Of a DNA stretch of 55,710 bases, positions 8,027 to 17,764 are shown piece after piece. The notes beneath the pieces were generated by a model. That model was given only the letters and a program-made list of their open reading frames with translations, was not told where the DNA came from and searched no databases. The translations under genes were made by a program, and so were the position numbers. This DNA comes from Pseudomonas sp. (GTDB taxonomy: Bacteria; Pseudomonadota; Gammaproteobacteria; Pseudomonadales; Pseudomonadaceae), in NCBI RefSeq assembly GCF_030690725.1, contig NZ_JAUYGD010000091.1, positions 1 to 55,710 of the forward strand, given 5' to 3'. Position 1 is the first letter of the stretch. Each line of letters opens with the position of its first letter.

Positions 8027-9163
8027 ATGTTGCTCCGCCGCATGCTGATCATGCTCGGCGCAGTACTCGTCGTGGTACTCGCCCTCGCCGCCTACAAAGG
8101 CTTCTCCATCTACCAACAAGTGCAGATGTTCTCCGCGCCGCAGCCGGCCATCAGCGTCGATGCCGCAACGGCCGAAGAACGCCCGTGGCAGGGCCGCTTG
8201 CCAGCCATCGGTACGCTCAAGGCCTTCCAGGGCGTTAACCTCACCGTAGAGGTCGGCGGCACCGTGCAGCAGGTGCTGTTCCGCTCCGGTGAACAGGTCA
8301 CCCTGCAGCAGCCGCTGATCCAGATGGACAGCGATGTCGAGCAGGCCAGCCTGGCCACCGCCGAGGCTGAACTGGGCCTGGCCCGCGTGGAATACGAGCG
8401 CGGCCGCAGCCTGGTCAATCGCCAGAGTATCTCGAAAAGCGAGTTCGACCGCCTCTCCGCCAGCCTGCAGAAGGCCAACGCCAGCGTTGCCCAACTGAAA
8501 GCCATGCTGGCGAAAAAGCGCATCATCGCGCCGTTTGCCGGCACCATCGGCATCCGCCAGGTCGACGTCGGTGACTACCTGTCCTCGGGCACCACCATCG
8601 CCACCCTGCAGGACCTGAGCAAGCTCTACGTCGACTTCTTCCTGCCCGAGCAGGCGGTGCCCAAGCTGGCCATCGGCGAGCGCGTGCGCTTTAGCGTGGC
8701 GGCTTACCCGAATGAGGTGTTCGAGGGCGAAATTGCCGCGATCAACCCCAAGGTCGAAGACGCCACCCGCAACGTGCAGGTGCGCGCCATGCTGGTCAAC
8801 CCGGAAAGCAAACTGCTGCCCGGCATGTTCGCCAACCTGGAAGTGCTGTTGCCCGGCGAGCAGAACCTGATCGTGGTACCGGAAACCGCCATCACCTACA
8901 CCCTGTACGGCAACTCGGTGTACGTGATCGGCGAGAAGAAGGCTGAAGACGGCCAGGTGGTCAAAGACGACAAAGGCCAGGCTGAACTGGTGGTCGAGCG
9001 CCGCTTTGTTGAAACCGGCGAGCGCCGCGAAGGCCAGGTGGTGATCAGCAAAGGTCTGCAGGCCGGTGAGCAGGTGGTGTCCGCCGGCCAGCTGAAGCTG
9101 GATAACGGCGCCCACGTCAGCATCGCCAATGCCAATGTCGAGGCCAAGCCGAGCGTCGAGTAA
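8027..9163 (+). CDS. RND efflux periplasmic adaptor (MexV-like)
   Basis: A membrane-fusion protein of 378 residues, started at the ATG with AAGGA eight nt upstream (MLLRRMLIMLGAVLVVVLAL). The N-terminal segment is a membrane anchor, not a lipoprotein signal. The barrel-sandwich/lipoyl half (FQGVNLTVEVGGTVQQVLF and IIAPFAGTIGIRQVDVGDYL) flanks an alpha-hairpin at about 100-155, followed by the beta-barrel and membrane-proximal domains. It bridges the inner-membrane pump to an outer-membrane channel. The transporter gene starts 27 nt downstream. Size and context resemble P. aeruginosa MexV (PA4374 in memory). No outer-membrane factor gene is present here, so a channel encoded elsewhere must be used. 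Confidence 0.92.
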   Translation: MLLRRMLIMLGAVLVVVLALAAYKGFSIYQQVQMFSAPQPAISVDAATAEERPWQGRLPAIGTLKAFQGVNLTVEVGGTVQQVLFRSGEQVTLQQPLIQMDSDVEQASLATAEAELGLARVEYERGRSLVNRQSISKSEFDRLSASLQKANASVAQLKAMLAKKRIIAPFAGTIGIRQVDVGDYLSSGTTIATLQDLSKLYVDFFLPEQAVPKLAIGERVRFSVAAYPNEVFEGEIAAINPKVEDATRNVQVRAMLVNPESKLLPGMFANLEVLLPGEQNLIVVPETAITYTLYGNSVYVIGEKKAEDGQVVKDDKGQAELVVERRFVETGERREGQVVISKGLQAGEQVVSAGQLKLDNGAHVSIANANVEAKPSVE

Positions 9164-9190
9164 TCGAGCGCGGCTCAAAGGAACTTATTT

Positions 9191-12100
9191 ATGGCTTTTA
9201 CTGATCCCTTTATCCGTCGCCCGGTATTGGCGACCGTGGTCAGTCTGTTGATCATCCTGCTTGGCTTTCAGGCATTCAGCAAACTGACCATCCGCCAGTA
9301 CCCGCAGATGGAAAACGCCCTGATCACGGTAACTACGGCTTACCCCGGGGCCAATGCCGAGACCATCCAGGGCTATATCACCCAGCCGCTGCAGCAGAGC
9401 CTGGCCAGCGCCGACGGCATCGACTACATGACCTCGGTCAGCCGGCAGAATGTGTCGATCATCTCGATCTATGCGCGCATCGGCGCCAATAGCGACCGTT
9501 TGTTCACCGAACTGCTGGCCAAGGCCAACGAGGTGAAGAACCAGCTGCCGCAGGACGCCGAAGACCCGGTGCTGAGCAAGGAAGCCGCGGACTCCACGGC
9601 GCTGATGTACCTCAGCTTCTATAGCCAGGAGCTGAGCAACCCGCAGATCACCGACTACCTGTCACGAGTGATACAGCCCAAGCTGGCTACCCTGCCCGGC
9701 ATGGCCGAGGCCGAGATTCTCGGCAACCAGGTGTTTGCCATGCGCCTGTGGCTAGACCCAGTGAAGATGGGCGCCTACGGCGTGACCGCTAGTGATGTGA
9801 ATGAGGCGGTGCGCAAGTACAACTTCCTCGCCGCAGCGGGCGAAGTGAAGGGCGAATATGTGGTCACCAGCATAAACGCCGAAACCGACTTGAAATCGGC
9901 CGAGGCGTTTGCCGCTATCCCGCTGAAAACCGTGGGCGACAGCCGCGTGCTGATCCGCGATGTGGCGCGGGTGGAAATGGGCGCGGAAAGCTACGACTCG
10001 ATCAGCTCCTTCGATGGCACCCCTTCGGTGTACATCGCCATCAAGGGCACGCCGGGGGCCAACCCGCTGGACGTGATCAAGGAAGTGCGCAAGGTCATGC
10101 CCGAGCTGGAAGCGCAGCTGCCGCCGAACCTGAAAGTCTCCATTGCCTACGACGCCACGCTGTTTATCCAGGCATCGATCGATGAGGTGGTGAAGACCCT
10201 GTTCGAAGCCGTACTGATCGTGATCGTAGTGGTGTTCCTGTTCCTCGGCGCGTTCCGCTCGGTGCTGATCCCGGTGATCACCATTCCGCTGTCGATGATC
10301 GGCGTGATGTTCTTTATGCAGCTGATGGGCTACTCGATCAACCTGCTAACCCTGCTGGCCATGGTCCTGGCTATCGGTCTGGTGGTGGACGACGCCATCG
10401 TGGTGGTGGAGAACATCCATCGGCATATCGAGGAAGGTAAAACGCCGTTCGATGCGGCCATCGAAGGCGCGCGGGAGATCGCCGTACCGGTGGTGTCGAT
10501 GACCATCACCCTGGCGGCGGTATACGCGCCTATCGGCTTCCTCGAGGGCCTCACGGGCGCGCTGTTCAAGGAATTCGCCCTGACCCTGGCCGGTGCGGTG
10601 ATCATCTCCGGCATCGTCGCCCTGACCCTGTCACCGATGATGTGCGCCAAACTGCTGCGTCACGAAGAAAATCCATCGGGCCTGGCGCACAAGCTCGACC
10701 AGATCTTCGACAGCCTCAAGCAGCGCTATCAGCGCGCCCTGCACGGCACCCTGGACACTCGCCCGGTGGTGCTGGTGTTCGCGGTGATCGTTATGTGCCT
10801 GATCCCGGTACTGCTCAAGTTCACTAAAAGCGAACTGGCCCCGGAAGAAGATCAGGGCATCATCTTTATGATGGCCAGCGCGCCGCAACCGACCAACCTG
10901 GAATACCTGAACAAGTACACCGATGAGTTCGTGAGCATCTTCAAGGAGTTCCCCGAGTACTACTCCTCGTTCCAGATCAACGGCTTCAACGGTGTGCAGT
11001 CGGGTATCGGCGGCTTTCTGATGACGCCGTGGAACGAGCGCGAACGCACCCAGATGGAGATTCTGCCGGAGGTGCAGGGTCGCCTGTCGCAGATCGCCGG
11101 CCTGCAGATCTTCGGCTTCAACCTACCGTCCTTGCCGGGCACCGGCGAGGGTTTGCCGTTCCAGTTCGTGATCAACACGCCCAACGACTACCAGTCGCTG
11201 TTGCAGGTGACCGAACGGGTCAAGCAACGCGCGGTGGAGTCCGGCAAGTTCGCCTTCCTCGACGTCGACCTGGCCTTCGACAAACCGGAAGTAGTGGTGG
11301 AAATCGACCGCGAAAAAGCCGCGCAGATGGGTGTGTCCATGGAAGACCTCGGCCTGACCCTGGCCAGCCTGCTCGGTGAAGGCGAGATCAACCGCTTCAC
11401 CATCGATGGGCGTAGCTACAAGGTGATTGCCCAGGTCGAGCGCGCCTACCGCGACAACCCGGAATGGCTGGGCAGCTACTACGTGAAGAGCGAAAGCGGC
11501 GCGATGCTGGCCCTGTCGACCCTGGTCAAAGTCAGTGACCGTGCGCGGCCAACCCAGCTCAACCAGTTCCAGCAGCTCAACTCGGCGATTATCCAGGGCG
11601 TGCCGATTGTCAGCATGGGCGAAGCCATCGACACGGTGACGCAGATCATGCGCGAGGAAGCCCCAGCCGGTTACGCCTACGACTTCGCCGGTGCCTCGCG
11701 GCAACTGGCGCAGGAAGGCAGCGCGCTGTACGTGACCTTCGGCCTGGCGCTGGCGCTGATCTTCCTGGTGCTGGCGGCGCAGTTCGAGAGCTTCCGCGAC
11801 CCACTGGTGATCATGGTCACGGTGCCGCTGTCGATCTGTGGCGCGCTGATTCCGTTGTTCCTCGGCCTGTCGAGCATGAACATCTACACCCAGGTGGGCC
11901 TGGTGACACTGATCGGCCTGATCACCAAGCACGGCATCCTGATCGTCGAGTTCGCCAACCAGCTGCGCCGCGAGAAAGGCCTGTCGCGTCGTGAAGCGGT
12001 CGAAGAAGCGGCGGCGATTCGCCTGCGGCCGGTGCTGATGACCACCGCGGCGATGGTCTTCGGCATGGTGCCGTTGATTTTGGCGACCGGCGCCGGTGCG

Positions 12101-12238
12101 GTCAGCCGCTTCGACATCGGCCTGGTGATCGCCACCGGCATGTCGATTGGCACGCTGTTCACCCTGTTCGTGCTGCCCTGCGTGTACAGCCTGCTGGCAC
12201 AACCCGATGCGCCACCGGCAACGGCCAAAGCCCACTAA
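9191..12238 (+). CDS. RND family multidrug efflux transporter (MexW-like)
   Basis: A 1015-residue inner-membrane drug/proton antiporter of the HAE-1 RND family. It begins MAFTDPFIRRPVLATVVSLL, the usual N-terminal amphipathic helix and TM1. Two homologous halves each carry a large periplasmic loop. The TM4 proton-relay aspartates are seen in GLVVDDAIVVVENIH (Asp400, Asp401), and TM10 has LIGLITKHGILIVEFANQLR. The protein is full length for the family. Cotranscribed with the adaptor upstream. By order and length it resembles MexW. Substrates cannot be predicted. A terminator follows at once. Confidence 0.94.
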   Translation: MAFTDPFIRRPVLATVVSLLIILLGFQAFSKLTIRQYPQMENALITVTTAYPGANAETIQGYITQPLQQSLASADGIDYMTSVSRQNVSIISIYARIGANSDRLFTELLAKANEVKNQLPQDAEDPVLSKEAADSTALMYLSFYSQELSNPQITDYLSRVIQPKLATLPGMAEAEILGNQVFAMRLWLDPVKMGAYGVTASDVNEAVRKYNFLAAAGEVKGEYVVTSINAETDLKSAEAFAAIPLKTVGDSRVLIRDVARVEMGAESYDSISSFDGTPSVYIAIKGTPGANPLDVIKEVRKVMPELEAQLPPNLKVSIAYDATLFIQASIDEVVKTLFEAVLIVIVVVFLFLGAFRSVLIPVITIPLSMIGVMFFMQLMGYSINLLTLLAMVLAIGLVVDDAIVVVENIHRHIEEGKTPFDAAIEGAREIAVPVVSMTITLAAVYAPIGFLEGLTGALFKEFALTLAGAVIISGIVALTLSPMMCAKLLRHEENPSGLAHKLDQIFDSLKQRYQRALHGTLDTRPVVLVFAVIVMCLIPVLLKFTKSELAPEEDQGIIFMMASAPQPTNLEYLNKYTDEFVSIFKEFPEYYSSFQINGFNGVQSGIGGFLMTPWNERERTQMEILPEVQGRLSQIAGLQIFGFNLPSLPGTGEGLPFQFVINTPNDYQSLLQVTERVKQRAVESGKFAFLDVDLAFDKPEVVVEIDREKAAQMGVSMEDLGLTLASLLGEGEINRFTIDGRSYKVIAQVERAYRDNPEWLGSYYVKSESGAMLALSTLVKVSDRARPTQLNQFQQLNSAIIQGVPIVSMGEAIDTVTQIMREEAPAGYAYDFAGASRQLAQEGSALYVTFGLALALIFLVLAAQFESFRDPLVIMVTVPLSICGALIPLFLGLSSMNIYTQVGLVTLIGLITKHGILIVEFANQLRREKGLSRREAVEEAAAIRLRPVLMTTAAMVFGMVPLILATGAGAVSRFDIGLVIATGMSIGTLFTLFVLPCVYSLLAQPDAPPATAKAH

Positions 12239-12240
12239 GC

Positions 12241-12270
12241 AAAAAGCCCTGCAATGCAGGGCTTTTTTCT
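12241..12270 (+). terminator. Terminator after RND operon
   Basis: AAAAAGCCCTGCA pairs with TGCAGGGCTTTTTT in a tight hairpin starting 2 nt after the transporter stop, with a T-run on the plus strand. Confidence 0.85.
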
Positions 12271-12296
12271 GTCTATCGAATTGTCAGGTCAGCAGG

Positions 12297-12521
12297 TCAA
12301 CCTTGCGAACGAGCGCCCTGGGACAGGCTGAACATAAACAGCAGCAGGTCGTGATCCGGCTTGAGCGCCTCGGCCGTTCGTGCCTGCGGTGGCAACGGGC
12401 AGTAGCCGCGCTCATTGAGGGTGATGACCTGGGGGCTGGCTTCTTGCCAGGCCGCCGCCGCGAGCGAGGCCACGCTGAGCGCGGTCACCAGGAACAAACC
12501 TCGTGCGATTTCTAGCTTCAT
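12297..12521 (-). CDS. Small exported hypothetical protein
   Basis: The ORF is 74 residues from the ATG at 12519-12521 (a GTG one codon upstream is also possible). Residues 1-23 (MKLEIARGLFLVTALSVASL and AAA) form a signal peptide, probably cleaved near AAAA-W. The mature part is about 50 residues with a single Cys and no recognised domain. GAGG precedes the start. It has a normal Pseudomonas codon bias, and similar short exported proteins are seen beside groEL in pseudomonads as far as I recall. Function unknown. Confidence 0.6.
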   Translation of the reverse strand: MKLEIARGLFLVTALSVASLAAAAWQEASPQVITLNERGYCPLPPQARTAEALKPDHDLLLFMFSLSQGARSQG

Positions 12522-12524
12522 CAC

Positions 12525-13040
12525 TGCAACCTCTTGATAGCGCTGCCAAACGCTGTTTGTAGACCCTAGATCACTGATAACCGCAATGTCGCGCTTTGCG
12601 ACCAGCGGTCGTTACTGCCGGACTCTGCCGGCAACTCTATTGCGATCATCCTGATCCACACGCAAGCCATTTAGCAGGCCAGGCCTTCGAACTACATTCG
12701 CACCAATGGTTCAATGCGCGAGCAAACCAAGGATTGGGGCCGCATCAGCGCACCTGGCGGTAACACACCCACAGTCACTTAATTGCCCATTTGCATCAGC
12801 GTGGTGCGTCATAGAACCAGCGGTTTTAAAACAGCCGCAGGCAACACCCTAACCGGCACAACCTCCAGCCACACGGCAAAAGCGGCGTGGTAGAGCACAT
12901 CCAGGTGAGGTCAAAACACGGCGCGGCAATGCTGACCAACAGCACAGCGCAGATTGACAGGCTCCAGTCCGGGAGCGCGCATCACACAAAGCAATTGGCG
13001 TACCGCTTTGCCGCGAGGACTGTTTATAGCCGAGAAAAAT
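12525..13040. other. Gene-poor intergenic region
   Basis: About 516 bp without a supported gene. Short open frames on both strands lack ribosome sites and family resemblance. No tRNA, clear repeat or transposase remnant is seen. In P. aeruginosa several genes (including colRS, from memory) lie between the mexVW-type genes and groEL; they are absent here. Loss or rearrangement may explain the empty stretch. Confidence 0.5.
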
Positions 13041-13069
13041 GAAAACCCCGTGACAGGCACGGGGTTTTC
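13041..13069 (-). terminator. groEL terminator
   Basis: GAAAACCCCGTG pairs with CACGGGGTTTTC around a short loop, about 50 nt beyond the groEL stop. The minus strand continues into a T-rich tract. Confidence 0.85.
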
Positions 13070-13119
13070 TTTACATCAAGCAAACCGCCTGGCGGCGGTC
13101 TGCTGGGCGCCGGGCTGGC

Positions 13120-14763
<1,644 letters not shown>

Positions 14764-14822
14764 GATGGTTATTCCTTGATTCGTTCAAATAGAGCGGAAT
14801 TCGTAGCGACGGGGCGCTGCAA

Positions 14823-15119
14823 TCAAGCTTCGATGACAGCGAGAATTTCGCTCTCGCTCATTACCAGCAGGTCTTCGCCATCAGCTTTTACAGTTACTGG
14901 GCCAGAGTAGCTGGCCGCAAAAAGAACTTTGTCGCCGACTTTAACGGCCAGGGCACGCACTTCACCGTTGTCCAGCACGCGGCCGGTACCTACCGCCACG
15001 ATTTCGCCCTGATTCGGCTTCTCGGCAGCGGAACCTGGCAGCACGATGCCACCGGCGGTTTTCTTTTCTTCTTCGCTGCGACGAACTACAACGCGGTCAT
15101 GCAGAGGACGAAGCTTCAT
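14823..15119 (-). CDS. groES: Co-chaperonin GroES (10 kDa)
   Basis: The ORF is about 98 residues, normal length. GroES caps the GroEL ring. The N-terminus MKLRPLHDRVVVRRSEEEKK and the mobile loop KTAGGIVLPGSAAEKPNQG are diagnostic. GGGAGA stands before the ATG. It is transcribed from a sigma-32-type promoter through a structured leader of about 140 nt. Confidence 0.99.
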   Translation of the reverse strand: MKLRPLHDRVVVRRSEEEKKTAGGIVLPGSAAEKPNQGEIVAVGTGRVLDNGEVRALAVKVGDKVLFAASYSGPVTVKADGEDLLVMSESEILAVIEA

Positions 15120-15258
15120 TGTCGATCTCTCCCAATAGGTGGTTTACAGCGGCTGGTGTAGTCACCAGCGGGTTAGCAAAGTCCGGCGAGGCCGGTAGCG
15201 CTACGCCAGGCGCAGCGCTGAAGTCTGATCTGCCGATACGACAGAAAACCTTGCGGTG
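15120..15258 (-). ncRNA. Structured groES leader (Pseudomon-groES-type motif)
   Basis: The 5' UTR between the heat-shock promoter and groES holds three evident hairpins. GCTGGTG/CACCAGC (15152-15169, 4-nt loop) is nearest the ribosome site. CCGGC/GCCGG (15183-15195) follows, then AGCGCT...AGCGCT with an inner CGCC/GGCG (15197-15219). A conserved leader called Pseudomon-groES RNA is known in Pseudomonadaceae at this position; I assign it by location and structure, without a covariance-model search. Its likely role is control of groES expression. Confidence 0.6.
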
Positions 15259-15264
15259 ACCGCT

Positions 15265-15293
15265 ACATAAGGGCGCACAAGGGGATTTCAAGG
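15265..15293 (-). promoter_or_regulatory. Sigma-32 heat-shock promoter of groESL
   Basis: On the minus strand CCTTGAAA (-35, 15286-15293), a 13-bp spacer and CCTTATGT (-10, 15265-15272) closely fit the RpoH consensus CTTGAAA-N13-CCCCATNT. It lies about 145 bp upstream of groES. Confidence 0.85.
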
Positions 15294-15342
15294 GCAGAGG
15301 GTGAAATTTTTAATATGTGAAAGCCTTTTTACGAGCCGCAAA

Positions 15343-15792
15343 TCAGTCGCGGCGCTCGTATTCGCCTTCCAGCACATTGGGGCGGACTTGCCCGGAGCGC
15401 GCAGCCTGGTCGTCGAAGAAGGCGCGCTGACGCATGGCCTGCTCAGCGGCACGCAGGCGCACCTTGTTGACCAGCAGACGACGAGTGAATGGAATCAGGC
15501 AGAACACGCCGAAGATGTCGCTGATAAAGCCTGGCAGCAGCAACAAACCACCACCGACGGCGATCAACAGGCCTTCGAGCATTTCCTGCTCAGGCAACTC
15601 ACCACGCGCCAGCTTTTCCCGCGCACGCCAGGCCGTGGCAACGCCGGCTACACGCAGCAAAACACTGCCGAGAATGGCAGTACCTATGACCAGCAACAGG
15701 GTCGGCAGCACGCCGATGGCGCTGCCCACCTGAATCAGCAGGGCCAGCTCGATGATCGGAAACAGCAAAAACAGAAACAGAAAAGCGCGCAT
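15343..15792 (-). CDS. fxsA: FxsA family membrane protein
   Basis: A 149-residue protein starting at the ATG 15790-15792, behind AAGGAAC. MRAFLFLFLLFPIIELALLI and later hydrophobic stretches give three to four membrane segments, then a charged cytoplasmic tail. FxsA is an inner-membrane protein named for suppressing F exclusion of phage T7 in E. coli and commonly sits next to groES. A mobile-element-like repeat ends 2-3 nt before its ribosome binding site, so its original upstream region has been displaced. Confidence 0.9.
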   Translation of the reverse strand: MRAFLFLFLLFPIIELALLIQVGSAIGVLPTLLLVIGTAILGSVLLRVAGVATAWRAREKLARGELPEQEMLEGLLIAVGGGLLLLPGFISDIFGVFCLIPFTRRLLVNKVRLRAAEQAMRQRAFFDDQAARSGQVRPNVLEGEYERRD

Positions 15793-15803
15793 CAAAGGTT
15801 CCT

Positions 15804-15948
15804 TAAGAGCCTGTTTACGGTCTCGCGAGCTAGAGCCATGCAAGGCAAAAACAGGCGAGGAAGCGGAGTTTACTGGTGTAAATGAGCATTCCGAGCCTGT
15901 TTTTAACGCAGCAGGGCCGACGCGCAGCAGATCGTAGACAGGCTCTAA
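15804..15948 (+). repeat. MITE-like hairpin repeat, copy A
   Basis: The element body is 15807-15945 (139 bp), with perfect 8-bp terminal inverted repeats GAGCCTGT / ACAGGCTC and TAA on both sides (15804-15806, 15946-15948), a likely 3-bp target duplication. The interior folds as a long hairpin (AAAAACAGGC ... GCCTGTTTTT, with GGAA/TTCC and GTTTAC/GTAAAT inside). There is no coding capacity. Copies B and C share the internal sequence. Confidence 0.8.
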
Positions 15949-15998
15949 ACGGAAGATCAGCTTCCAGTAAGGGTGAAGTATGGGGCGTTAGGCTGAAT

Positions 15999-16730
15999 TC
16001 AAGCTGAAGCCTGACCGTCGGTCGGCCAGACTTCGGCGCGGGCCAGTGCCACCAAGGCCTGGCGCACCTCCATCGGACTGTTACAGGATGTTGGAAATGC
16101 CAGCCAATACAGGCTCTGCCCGATGCGCAGGTGGAAACCTTCGCTGTCCAGACCAACCAGTTCCGCCGGTGCATGACTGGGCAGACCTGCCAACTCGACA
16201 TAGTGGGCAATGGCGTTGGCATGGTCGCTGTTCATATGCTCGATCATGCTGATTTCACTGTCGCCAGCAAAGGGATTGGCCAAAGCCACCTGATCCAGCC
16301 AGTGAATCGCGCCAAAACCACCGATATAGCGCCAGCGCACCGGCTCAAGTCGCCAGAAGTCGAAGTCATGGGCCTGGTGATAACCGCGTGAATCGGGGAA
16401 ATAACGGTAATAACGCTGCGCCGCCGCAGCGATCTGTCCCTCGTCATCCAATTGTCGTGCTTGCGCGAGCAAAGTAAGACGACCGACCGCCTGCACATCT
16501 TCCGCCCCGCGCTCGCCCACCAGCAGCGAACACTTGCCGTCCTGCTTGAGGTTATGGGTGTGCTGGGCGATGCGGCTGATCAGAATCAGCGGGTAACCGT
16601 CAGCATCCAGGCAATAGGGCACCACTGATCCGAAAGGGAAACCCGGCATGGCCTTGGAATGGGTACTGAGCACGCCACGGTATTCCTTGAGCAGCAATTC
16701 TCGGGCATGCTTGCCGGCTTTCACGCTCAA
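15999..16730 (-). CDS. HugZ-like heme utilization / pyridoxamine 5'-phosphate oxidase-fold protein
   Basis: The ORF is 243 residues. The N-terminal two-thirds resemble the split-barrel flavin-reductase/PNPOx fold (FPFGSVVPYCLDADGYPLIL, SRIAQHTHNL, KCSLLVGE). The C-terminal DUF2470-type segment contains ISMIEHMNSDHANAIAHYVE, the usual place of a heme-contacting histidine in HugZ proteins. HugZ-type enzymes bind and degrade heme. A TTG start at 16728-16730 is chosen because AAGGAG lies 7 nt upstream and the in-frame GTG two codons later is too far. Heme degradation versus another PNPOx-fold activity cannot be settled from sequence. Confidence 0.8.
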   Translation of the reverse strand: MSVKAGKHARELLLKEYRGVLSTHSKAMPGFPFGSVVPYCLDADGYPLILISRIAQHTHNLKQDGKCSLLVGERGAEDVQAVGRLTLLAQARQLDDEGQIAAAAQRYYRYFPDSRGYHQAHDFDFWRLEPVRWRYIGGFGAIHWLDQVALANPFAGDSEISMIEHMNSDHANAIAHYVELAGLPSHAPAELVGLDSEGFHLRIGQSLYWLAFPTSCNSPMEVRQALVALARAEVWPTDGQASA

Positions 16731-16823
16731 CTTATGACTCCTTGCATAAAATCCGTCACAGAACGGGAGGCGCCTAGATTAACCGCCGGCAAGGCCACAC
16801 GACACCATTTGAGGGGACTCGCG

Positions 16824-17582
16824 ATGCAACTTAAAGACAAGGTCATCATCATTACCGGCGGCTGTCAGGGCCTGGGCCGCGCCATGGCTGAATACCTGGC
16901 GGACAAGGGCGTCAAATTGGCGCTGGTCGACCTGAACCAGGAAAAACTCGACGAAGCCGTGGCTGCCTGCAAGGCCATGGGCGTAGAAGCCCGCGCTTAC
17001 CTGTGCAACGTAGCCAATGAAGAGCAAGTGACCCAGACCGTGGCGCAGATTGCCGAAGACTTCGGCGCGATCAACGGCCTGGTCAACAACGCCGGTATCC
17101 TGCGTGACGGCCTGACCATCAAGGTCAAGGACGGCGAAATCACCAAGCTGAGCCTGGCCCAGTGGCAGTCGGTGATCGACGTCAACCTGACCGGCGTGTT
17201 CCTCTGCACTCGCGAAGTAGCGGCGAAGATGATCGAGCTGAAGAATGAAGGCGCGATCATCAACATCTCCTCGATCTCCCGCGCCGGCAATATCGGCCAA
17301 GCCAACTACTCCGCCGCCAAGGCCGGCGTAGCAGCCGACACCGTGGTCTGGGCCAAGGAACTGGCGCGTTACGGCATCCGTGTCGCTGGCGTGGCACCGG
17401 GCTTTATCGAAACCGAAATGGTTGCCAGCATGAAGCCGGAAGCGCTGGAGCGCATGACCTCGGTCATCCCACTGCGCCGCATGGGCAAACCAGCCGAGAT
17501 CGCTCACTCGGTGGCCTATATTCTGGAAAACGACTATTACACCGGTCGGGTTCTGGAGCTGGACGGCGGCCTGCGCTTGTAA
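16824..17582 (+). CDS. SDR family oxidoreductase (FabG-like)
   Basis: A 252-residue short-chain dehydrogenase, started at the ATG behind GAGGGG. The cofactor motif TGGCQGLG (11-18), NNAGI (88-92), catalytic Ser in NISSIS (about 149-150) and Tyr162-x3-Lys166 (NYSAAKAG) are all present, so it should be active. The end VLELDGGLRL is typical of the 3-oxoacyl-ACP-reductase-like branch. The substrate is unknown. It stands alone on the plus strand, convergent with the DUF481 genes. Confidence 0.93.
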   Translation: MQLKDKVIIITGGCQGLGRAMAEYLADKGVKLALVDLNQEKLDEAVAACKAMGVEARAYLCNVANEEQVTQTVAQIAEDFGAINGLVNNAGILRDGLTIKVKDGEITKLSLAQWQSVIDVNLTGVFLCTREVAAKMIELKNEGAIINISSISRAGNIGQANYSAAKAGVAADTVVWAKELARYGIRVAGVAPGFIETEMVASMKPEALERMTSVIPLRRMGKPAEIAHSVAYILENDYYTGRVLELDGGLRL

Positions 17583-17589
17583 TCGGCAC

Positions 17590-17708
17590 CGATCTGCTGC
17601 GCGTCGGCCATCCTGCGTTAAAAACGACCTCGGGCTGCTCATTTACAACCCGTAAACTCCGCGCCCTCGGTCGTTTTCGCCTTGCCTGGCTCTAGCTCGC
17701 TAGATCTA
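17590..17708 (-). repeat. Hairpin repeat, copy B (no terminal inverted repeats)
   Basis: On the minus strand this matches the interior of copies A and C: GCGAGCTAGAGCC, GCGGAGTTTAC, GTAAATGAGCA and GGCCGACGCGCAGCAGATC. The stem bases differ but stay paired (ACGACC/GGTCGT, GGGC/GCCC). The outer GAGCCTGT repeats are missing. It occupies the space right after the SDR stop, before the shared terminator. Confidence 0.75.
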
Positions 17709-17720
17709 GAATGCTGGAAA

Positions 17721-17750
17721 CAAAAAGCCCCGCAAACGCGGGGCTTTTTT
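17721..17750. terminator. Bidirectional terminator between SDR and DUF481 genes
   Basis: AAAAAGCCCCGC - AAAC - GCGGGGCTTTTTT forms a strong hairpin with A/T tails on both strands, between two convergent genes. Confidence 0.88.
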
Positions 17751-17764
17751 GTGGCGCTAAGACC

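Noticed and set aside
15097..15291. 64-codon minus-strand frame in the groES leader
   Set aside because: It lies between the heat-shock promoter and groES where hairpins dominate, and it overlaps groES out of frame.
17590..17708. Copy B as an integron attC site or tRNA-like structure
   Set aside because: No attC core sites, no anticodon arm, no CCA; it matches the other two hairpin repeats instead.
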